A DNA stretch of 64,000 nt from VRUE01 sp963764365 (GTDB lineage: Bacteria > Actinomycetota > Thermoleophilia > Solirubrobacterales > 70-9): NCBI GenBank assembly GCA_963764365.1, contig CAVXSI010000020.1, forward strand, positions 1-64,000, read 5' to 3'. Positions 26,945 to 35,007 of this stretch are shown here, piece after piece; within the stretch, counting starts at the first letter, position 1; each line of letters starts with the position of its first letter. The notes under the pieces were generated by a model. It worked only from the letters and a program-made list of their open reading frames with translations, did not search any database and was not told the origin of the DNA. The position numbers and the translations under genes were made by a program.

Positions 26945-28925
26945 CCAGTACGTCTCCAGGCGCGGCCCCTCGGGCTGGGACTGGCGCAGCCTCAGCCCGC
27001 CGACCCAGACCGGGCTCTGGCAGGAATTCTCCACCGACCTCTCGCGCGGGATCCTCGAGCAGTCCGAACCGCCGCTCAGCCCCGAAGCCCCGACCGCGGA
27101 AGGCCGCGCCTTCGCCAACCTCTACCTGCGAGAAGAAGGCGGCGCCTTCGAGGCGCTGCTGACCGAAGCGCCGCCGCACCGCGTACCGGGCATCTACGGC
27201 TTCAGTCACATCGAAAACCAGTTCCTCCTGCGCTACGCGGGCGCCAACGCCGGCACCGAATCCTCGCCCGCGCTCGGCCACGTCCTGCTCGAAGCCAACG
27301 ACGCGCTCACCGCGGCGGTGCCGGGCGATCGCCCCGAAGGCGCCCGAAGTCGCGGCAGGGGACATCCATCCTTGCGGAAGCAATCTGCAATATCGACCCG
27401 CCTGCGACCTCTACGAATGGTCGGGCGGGCAGCTGCACCTGGTCAACGTCCTGCCGCGCAACACCTACGCCCCCGCGGAGTCGGTGATCGGCTCCGGCTC
27501 CCTGCTGGCAACCGGCAACAACTTCGCAGAAGTGCCGGCCCTCGCCCACGCGATCTCCGACGACGGGCGCATCGTCTTCTTCAGCACCGAACTGGTCGGC
27601 CACGTCTACGCGCGGATCGACGCGCGAACGAACGCTCGCCATCCCGGGCCCTGGCAGCTGCAAGGAAAGCTACGAAGTGCGCGAACGCGCCTGCTTCCTC
27701 ACCGCCTCGACCGACGGCCACCGGGTGATGCTCAACAACGGCCAGATCGACGAGCTGGACGAAGCAGAGACCTCCTTCTCGCAGACCTAGGACCTGAGCG
27801 AAGGCGAGGGCGGCTTCCAGGGCATCCTCGGCGCCGCCGAGGACCTCTCGCGCGTCTACTTCGTCGACACCGCGGCGCTGACGCCCGCAGGCGAAGCCAA
27901 CGACAACGGCGAACACGCCGAAGCGGGCAAGGACAACCTCTACGCTTGGCACGAAGGGTCGAGCGTCTTCCTCGGCCGGCTGGCGGCGGGCGACAACGCG
28001 ATCGGCAGCAACAAGGGCTATGGCGCCTGGCACCCGGCGCCGACCGACCGCACCGCCCAGGTCACCCCCGACGGGAGCTACCTCGCCTTCATGTCCTATG
28101 CGCCGCTGACCGGCTACGACAGCACGGTCGCCGCAGAGGGCGGATGTCTCCAAGGCGGCGGCAGGTGCTTCGAGGTCTTCGAGTACGCGGCAGCGACCGG
28201 CAAGCTCGTCTGCGCCTCCTGCAACCCGACCGGCATGCGCGCCGGTCGGTCGCTCCAACCTCAGCGCGCCCAAGTCCTCGGCCGGCAGCGATCCCGGCCT
28301 GCCGCAGATCCACAACCTCAGCCCCGAGGGCCACGGGCGCCTGTTCTTCGAAAGCGCCGACTGGCTCTCGGCCCGCGACCGCGCACCTGATCGACCCCCG
28401 CCGCCGACGAACCCGATCCAAAGCGTCTATGAGTACGAGCCCCAGGGGGTCGGCAGCTGCGAAGAAGAAGGCGGCTGCGTGCAGCTGATCTCCTCGGGCA
28501 AGAGCACGAGCCCCTCGATGTTCCTCGACTCCACTCCCTCGGGCAACGACGCCTTCTTCATCACCCGCTCGCGGCTCGTTCCCTCCGACAAAGACGAACA
28601 GATGGACCTCTACGACGCCCGCGTCGGCGGCGGCTTCCCCGAAGAACCCGCGCCGCCCCCCTGCGAGGGCGAAGCCTGCAAGGGCTCCTCGCCCGCGGCA
28701 CCGGGCGAAGCGGCCTCCGCCGGCAGCGCCGCCTTCGCCGGCCCCGGCAACCCCAAGACCACCCCGACGACCAAGCCGCGCTGCAAGAAGGGCAAGGTGA
28801 GGCGGCGCGGGCGCTGCGTGCGCAAGCACCACAGGCACAAGCGAAGGCACGGCAAGCACCGGCGCAAGCACCGCCACGGCAAGCGCCACGCGAAGCGCCA
28901 CCACAACCGGGGGGCCCACCGATGA
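26688..28925 (+). pseudogene. Out-of-frame continuation of protein A1 with polybasic tail
   Basis: Reading continues as 'VHGPDQRFATYPVATGLLDGRAYEKVSP' and then changes frame near 27325, 27645 and 28250 (a GGTC tandem duplication at about 28244-28251); a TAG stop lies at 27788-27790. The pieces carry propeller-like 'ISDDGRIVFFSTE' and 'VTPDGSYLAFMSY', the motif 'CASCNPTG', 'LISSGKSTSPSMFLDSTPSGNDAFFIT', and a tail with 'CKKGKVRRRGRCVRKHHRHKRR' (conserved Cys pair) ending in a His/Arg/Lys run. The stop TGA overlaps the ATG of B1. Either decayed or containing several assembly indels. Confidence 0.75.
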
Positions 28926-31900
28926 GACTCTGGAACGTAGCCCGGCCGCATCGCAATTTGATTCTTTGCGGCCGGGCGGCAAGCAACGCCAAGCCCTCAA
29001 GGTATGCACCACAGCGGCATGCCCGGACGCGAAGCGGAGGACATGCCGCATTGGTTCTGACCCTGCTCTGCCTCGCCGTGGCGGCAACGGCTCTGCTCGC
29101 CCCCGCCGCCCAGGCCGACTTCGGCATCGTCCCCGGCTCCTTCAAGGCCACGGCCGAAAACGAGGACGGCACCGTCGACTTCCAGGCCGGCTCCCACCCC
29201 TTCCAATGGAAGCTCTCCTTCGCGATGAACCAGGACGCCGAAGAAGAACCCGAAGGTCAGCTGCGGGAGCTGTTCGTCGACCTGCCACCGGGCCTGGTCG
29301 GCAACCCGACCGCGCTGCCGCGCTGCCCGGCAGCGCTGTTTGAGGGCTTCAAGCCGCAGTGCCCCGCGGACACCCAGATCGGCATCGCCCGCGTGCGCTT
29401 CCTCGCCTCGACGAAAGGAACCTCGACGGTGGCGATCAACCCCCTCTACAGCACCACCCCCCCCTACGGCGTCCCCGCCTCGCTCGGCTTCAGCGCCGCC
29501 AACTTCAACAGCTTCCAGGAAGCCTCGCTCAGGAGCTCCTCCGACTACGGCATCTCGGTCGCCGACATCACCGTGCCGGCGATCAAGATCCAGGCGGTCG
29601 AAGAGACGGTCTGGGGGGTGCCGGCCGCCCACTCCCACGACGCCGAACGCGGCTCGGAATGCCTCAACGGCGAACAGCCCTGCCGCGTGGCCTCCGACGC
29701 CCCCCTCGCCCCCTTCTTCACCCTGCCGACCTCCTGCGGGGCGCCGCTCGCGGTTGCCGTGCACGTCGAATCGCTCGAGGAACCCGGCGTCCCCAAGACC
29801 GCCACCGCCTACTCCGAAGAAGAAGGCACGAAAGCCGGCATGGACGGCTGCAACGCGGAGGAATTCAAGCCGCAGGTCACGGCCAAGCCGACGACCAACC
29901 GCGCCGACAGCCCCTCGGGCCTGCACTTCGACCTGCACCAGCCCCAGAGCGAAAGCTGCACGGAAGAAGAAGAAGGCGAACTCGACTGCGGGCTCTCGAC
30001 CGCGCACCTGCGAGACGCCACCGTCACCCTCCCCGAGGGCCTCAGCCTCAACCCCTCCGCCGCCAACGGCCTCGGCGTCTGCACCGAGGAAGAGATCGGC
30101 CTGCTGCCCGGTCCCGGCCTGCACTTCTCCGAAGACCCCAACGCCTGCCCCGACGCCTCCAAGGTCGGCACGATGACCGTGCGCAGCCCCTTGCTCGGCG
30201 AATTCAACGAAGAAGGCAAGCCGACCGGCAAGCACCTGCTGCACGGCGCCGTCTACCTGGCCAAGCCCTACCAGAACCCCTTCGGCTCGCTGATCGCGAT
30301 CTACCTGGTCGTCGAAGACCCCGACACCGGGATCGTCGTCAAGCTGGCCGGCAAGGTGACGCCCGACCCGAGCACCGGCCGGCTCACCACCACGGTCACC
30401 GAGAATCCCCAGCAGCCCCTGGAAGACGTCGAACTGGACTTCTTCAAGGGCGCCCGCGCGCCCTTGAAGACCCCCCTGGCCTGCGGCACCTACACCACCA
30501 CCTCCACGCTCACCCCCTGGAGCTCGCCAGAAGGACAGGACGTCCATCCCAGCGACTCCTTCCAGACCACCCAGGCGGCGGGAGCGGGGAGCTGCCCGGG
30601 GTCGGAAGCAGCCGCCCCCAACGACCCGAGCGTCAACGCCGGCACCGTCTCCCCGCAGGCAGGCGCCTTCAGCCCCTTCGTCTTCAAGCTCGCCCGCCCC
30701 GACGGCTCCCAGCCGCTGCGCTCGATCGACATCGCCCTGCCCGCCGGCCTGACCGGCCGCCTCGCCGGCGTCCCCTACTGCCCCGAGGCGGCGATCGCCC
30801 AGGCCCGCAGCCGCGAACGGCCGAACATGGGCGCGGTCGAGCAATCGGACCCGAGCTGCCCGGCGGCAACCGAAGTCGGAACCGTGACCGCCTCCGCCGG
30901 CGCCGGCCCCGACCCCTACTACGCCACCGGCCACGCCTACCTGGCAGGCCCCTACAAAGGCGCCCCGCTCAGCTTCGCCTTCGTCATCCCCGCGGTGGCG
31001 GGGCCCTTCGACCTCGGCGCGGTGGTGACGAGAGCCGCCGCCTACGTCGATCCCAACACGGCGAAGATCACCGTCCGCAGCGACCCGATCCCGCAGGCAT
31101 TACAGGGCATCCCGCTCGACGTGCGCTCGATCGCCGTCCACGTCGACAGACCGAGCTTCACCCTCAACCCGACCTCGTGCGAACCGATGAGCCTCGGAGT
31201 CGGGGTGCTGTCGGCGCTCGGCAACACCGCCTCGGTGGCCAACCGCTTCCAGGTGGGCGGCTGCTCGGCCCTCCCTTACAAGCCGAAGCTCACCACCAGG
31301 ATCTACGGCAAGACCCGCCGCGGCGCCTTCCCCAAGCTCGTCGCCAAGGTCTTCGCCGGGGCCGGGGAAGCCAACAGCTCGCAGGCTGGCCGTAACCCTG
31401 CCGCACTCCGAGTTCCTCGAACAGGGCCACTTCGGCACGATCTGCACCCGCGTGCAGTTCGCGGCTGCGGCCTGCCCCCCCAAGTCGGTCTACGGCTGGG
31501 TCAGCGTGAGAACGCCGCTTCTGGCCTACCCGCTGGAAGGCCCGGTCTACCTGCGCTCCTCAAACCACAACCTGCCCGACATGGTCTTCGACTTAAAGGG
31601 ACCGGCCTGGCAGCCGATCGAGCTGACCCTGGTTTCCCGCATCGACTCCAAGCACAAGGGCATCCGCTCGACCTTCGAAGGCATCCCCGACGCCCCCTTC
31701 GAAGAAGCGACCCTGACGATGCGTGGCGGCAAGCGGGGGCTCTTGGTCAACTCCACCAACGTCTGCGCGAAGACCAACCGCTCCCTGGTCAAGGCGATCG
31801 GGCAGAACGGGGCGCGAGAGGAGCTGCACCCGAGGCTGGTCAACCCGCGGTGCGGGAAGCAGGGCAAGAAGAAGCGCGGGGCGCACCGCGGAAAGAAGCA

Positions 31901-31934
31901 GCAGGGCCACAAGCGGAAGGGGAGCCGCAGGTGA
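28922..31934 (+). CDS. Secreted surface protein B1 (one frameshift near 31386)
   Basis: About 1004 residues if the break is bridged. ATG overlaps the A1 stop (ATGA). About 40 leader residues precede the signal segment 'ALVLTLLCLAVAATALLAPAAQA'. The mature part has repeated beta-rich motifs: 'LFVDLPPGLVGNPTALPRCP', 'TVTLPEGLSLNPSAANGLG', 'NPFGSLIAIYLVVEDPDTGIVV', 'FTLNPTSCEP'. One extra G near 31386 shifts the frame; the true C-terminus then reads 'LAVTLPHSEFLEQGHFG...GGKRGLLVNSTNVC' and ends in 'HRGKKQQGHKRKGSRR'. In the unshifted frame the ORF runs to 32050. A TTG at 29050 with GGAGGA upstream is an alternative start. No catalytic motif; paralogue of B2. Confidence 0.8.
28940..29049. repeat. 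Palindromes in the B1 leader
   Basis: GCCCGGCCGCA / TGCGGCCGGGC (28940-28950, 28967-28977) and GCGGCATG / CATGCCGC (29014-29021, 29042-29049), all between the coupled ATG and the signal-peptide codons. Confidence 0.75.
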
Positions 31935-31957
31935 ACTCTCGAAGCGGACCCCATCCC

Positions 31958-31983
31958 GGCGCTTCAGCGGATAGCGAAGCGCC
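31958..31983. terminator. Hairpin between B1 and vapC
   Basis: GGCGCTTC (31958-31965) and GAAGCGCC (31976-31983) form a perfect 8-bp stem between convergent genes; the right arm touches the vapC stop. Likely a bidirectional terminator. Confidence 0.55.
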
Positions 31984-32394
31984 TCAGTCGATCCGCACGC
32001 TCGCGAACCCGAGCACGCTGTCGAGCAGGCCGAAATGCTTGTCGGCGTGAAGCACGCCGAAGCCGCGCTCGGCCGCCGCAGCGCCGATCAGGTAGTCGAC
32101 CGCCGGGATGCGGCGTCGGGCGCCGAGTTCGCGGGCCGCGCCGAGGGCGGCCTGGCAGGCGGAAGCCGTGACCGGCACCTGGGGGAGGCCGGCGAGGGTT
32201 TCGTTGACGAACGCGAATTCGCGCTCGTCGCGCGTCGCCGCGAGGATCTCCAGCGCGGCGGCCGGGCAGCTGACCAGCAGGTCGGCCTCGACAGCCGCTT
32301 CCCACTCGCCAAGCACGGACGGTTTACTCTGTCGGTACCAGGCCGAGGCGTCGATGACGAGCGGGACGCGCGACCCGAAGGCGGTGGCGCTCAT
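31984..32394 (-). CDS. vapC: PIN-domain ribonuclease toxin (VapC family)
   Basis: 136 residues. 'LVIDASAWY' supplies the first PIN aspartate, 'LEILAATRDEREFAF' the conserved Glu, and 'IPAVDYLIGAAAAERGFGVLHADKHFGLL' the remaining acidic residues, so the Mg-dependent RNase site looks intact. The ATG overlaps the stop of the antitoxin gene by 4 bases (ATGA), the usual VapBC coupling. The module is inverted relative to the surrounding surface-protein genes and sits between the two A-B pairs. VapC toxins cleave tRNA or rRNA; the target here is unknown. Confidence 0.88.
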   Translation of the reverse strand: MSATAFGSRVPLVIDASAWYRQSKPSVLGEWEAAVEADLLVSCPAAALEILAATRDEREFAFVNETLAGLPQVPVTASACQAALGAARELGARRRIPAVDYLIGAAAAERGFGVLHADKHFGLLDSVLGFASVRID

Positions 32395-32675
32395 TCCCAC
32401 TCGGACGGCTCGCTGCCGATCGCCTCGTGGCGCTCGCGGATGATCTCGCCGAGCGCCGGGAAGTCGTACGAGACCTCGCCGCGCGCGATCTTCAGCAGGT
32501 TCTCCTTCGCCTTCTCGTGCCCCTCCCGCTCCTCGGCCGCCGCCTCGGCGCCACGCAGCGCCAGGTCGCGGATCAGCCGCGACCTGCTCGCCGGGTGCGG
32601 ATCGACCGAGCTGAGTGCCTCGCCCAGCTTGGGATCGACGGTCACCTGTACGCGCGGGTTGGCTGCCACGACCAA
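32391..32675 (-). CDS. vapB: VapB-type antitoxin
   Basis: 94 residues. The N-terminal 'RVQVTVDPKLGEALSSVDPHPASRSRLIRDLALRGAEAAAEE' resembles a ribbon-helix-helix DNA-binding region; the acidic C-terminus ('ERHEAIGSEPSEWE') is suited to wrapping the toxin. TTG start at 32675. It lies directly upstream of vapC and overlaps it. A short palindrome is just upstream, consistent with autoregulation by the VapBC complex. Confidence 0.8.
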   Translation of the reverse strand: MVVAANPRVQVTVDPKLGEALSSVDPHPASRSRLIRDLALRGAEAAAEEREGHEKAKENLLKIARGEVSYDFPALGEIIRERHEAIGSEPSEWE

Positions 32676-32679
32676 AAGC

Positions 32680-32697
32680 GTACCATTGCGACGGTAC
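32680..32697 (-). promoter_or_regulatory. Probable VapB operator
   Basis: GTACCATTGCGACGGTAC has 5-bp inverted arms (GTACC / GGTAC) 5 bases upstream of the vapB start, where toxin-antitoxin operators normally lie. Confidence 0.5.
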
Positions 32698-32752
32698 TGT
32701 GCGAGGGGAAGGCGGTGCGCCTCGACTGGCGTCGTCTGAGGCGAGGTCTTCG

Positions 32753-35007
32753 ATGACCGGGTTTCTCGGCAGGGGGCGGGGGCGCCGAGGGCTGCTCGTG
32801 GCCGTGATCGGGGCGGTAGCCATCCCGCCGCTCGCGCTCGCGGCTGCGCCCGCGGCCCGGGCAGCCGTGCCGCCGCAGGTCGAAGCCGCCTGGACGACCG
32901 ACGTCACCGCCACCTCGGCCTACCTGCGGGCGAAGATCAACCCCGAGGGCTCCAGCACGACCTACCGCTTCGAGTACCTGACCGAGGCGGCCTACGAGGC
33001 GAACCTGAACGCGGCGCCGCCGCGCGAAGGGTTCTTCGGCGCGACCAGGGTGCCGCCCGGCGGCGGCACGTCGATCGGCTCCGGGACGGCGCCGGTCAAC
33101 GTCGCCCGCCATGTCGCCGGCCTGACGCCGCTGACGGCCTACCGCTACCGGGCGGTGGCGACGAACGCGGGGGGGACCGCCGAAGGGCCCGCGCGCGCGC
33201 TGAGCACCGAGGCGCCGACGAACGAATTCAAGCTGCTCGACGGGCGCGCCTGGGAGATGGTCTCGCCGGTCGACAAAGACGGCGGCGGCGTCGGGTTGCC
33301 CGAAGCGGTGTTCGGCGGCGGCGACTTCCAGGCGGCGGCGGGGGGAGGGGCGGTCACCTGGTCCTCCGCCTCCTCCTTCGCCGGCGGCGCCGGCGCGCCG
33401 GGCGGCAGCCAGTACGTCTCCGGCCGGGGCGGCGAAGGGTGGTCGACGCAGAACATCACCGCGGCGACGCTCTCGGGCGCCTACGGCGACGAGCCCGACG
33501 GCACCCCCTACCGGCTCTTCTCCGAGGACCTCTCGCGCGGGCTGATGCTGAACGGCCTGCGCTGCGCCCCCGAAGAACCGTGCCCGCGCAGCTACTCGCT
33601 GCGCGCGGGCGGCGCCTTTGACCCGCTGGCGGGATCCTCGGGCCTCGGCTTCGCCGGGGCGAGCACCGACCTGCACCACGTCGTCCTCGGCGGCGAAGGC
33701 GGGCTCTACGAGTGGAGCGGGGGGTCGCTGGAGACTGTGAGCGCGACGCCGGGCGCGGCCCTCGCCGCTCCCCTCGGGGCGATCTCCGGCGACGGCGGCC
33801 ACGTCTACTTCACCACCGAAGAAGACGGGCCGCTGTACCTGCGCGAAATGGGCGGATCGACGAAGCTCCTGCCCGAAACGTCAGGGGGAGGGGCGGCCTT
33901 CCAGGTCGCCTCGAGCGACGGGCGCTACGCCTTCGTCCTCAAGTCCGGGCACCTGTACCGCTACGACGCGACGAGCGAAGCGGCCACCGACATCACCCCC
34001 TCGGGAGGGGTTGTCGGCATGCTCGGCGCCTCGGGCGACGCCTCCTACGCCTACTACCAAGACGGCGCCGGCCTCTGGCAGTGGCACAGCGGCACGACCA
34101 CGGAAGTCGCCGCCGGCGCCGAAGCTGCCGCCCCGGGCGACTACCCGCCCGCCACCGCCACCGCCCGGGTCAGCTCCGACGGCGCCCACCTCGCCTTCGT
34201 CTCGGCGGCCGACCTCGGCGACTACGAAAACATCGACGCGACGAGCGGCGAACCCGACGCCGAGGTCTACGTCTACGGCGCCCCCCCGGGCGGCGGCGCG
34301 GCCCTGCTCAGCTGCGCCTCCTGCAACCCGACCGGCGAACGGCCGCACGGCCCCTCCAGTATCCCCGGCACCGTCGCCAACGGCAGCACCCGCGCCTACC
34401 GGCCGCGCGCCCTCTCCGCCAACGGGCAGCGCGTCTTCTTCGACTCCGAACGACGCGCTGGCGATCCAGGACACCAACAACCGCCCCGACGTCTACGAGT
34501 GGGAGGCGCAAGGGCGAAGGCGACTGCGGGCGCGCCGGCGGCTGCGTCGGGCTGATCTCCAGCGGCCGCAGCGCCGCCCGGTCGGTCTTCCTCGACGCCT
34601 CCGCCGGCGGCGGCGACGCCTTCTTCCTCACCGAACGCTCGCTGGTCGGCATCGACCCCGGCTCCTACGACGTCTACGACACCCGGGTCGGCGGCGGCCT
34701 GCCGGAACCGACCGCGCCGATCCCCTGCGAGGGCGACGCCTGCCAGCCGCTGCCCGAAGCGCCCGAAGACCCCACCCCCAACACGCTGCTTCCCAACTCC
34801 GGCAACCCGGCGCTGAAGGTCGAAACGGTCAGGCCCCGGCGGCGCCGCTGCCCGAAGGGCAAGGTCAGGCGCACGGTCAAGGTCAAGCGCAAGGGCAAGG
34901 TCACGCACACGGTTAAGTGCGTGAAGAAGAAGCACCGCCGGCACCGCCACAAGAAGCGAGCGGCCCGCCGAAGCGGGCCGCTCGCAAACCCTGGGAAAGT
35001 CCGGTGA
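32753..35007 (+). CDS. Secreted propeller-like protein A2 (frameshifts near 34448 and 34510)
   Basis: About 750 residues when bridged. Signal peptide 'RRGLLVAVIGAVAIPPLALAAAPAARA', a fibronectin III-like domain (about 40-150: 'TTDVTATSAYLRAKINPEGSSTTYRFEYLTEAAY', 'LTPLTAYRYRAVATNAGGTAEGPA'), then a Gly-rich propeller-like region ('ISGDGGHVYFTTEEDGPLYLREM', 'VSSDGAHLAFVS') with 'LLSCASCNPTGERPHG'. Two single-base insertions 60 bases apart shift the frame (the first frame stops at 34555); the C-terminus 'RRRCPKGKVRRTVKVKRKGKVTHTVKC' and a Lys/Arg/His tail end at 35007. Shorter paralogue of A1. Its TGA overlaps the GTG of B2. Confidence 0.8.

Noticed and set aside
26680..28260. Programmed ribosomal frameshifting in A1
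   Set aside because: Shifts occur at several unrelated sites without a common slippery sequence, alongside a stop codon and a 4-base duplication; decay or assembly error is simpler.
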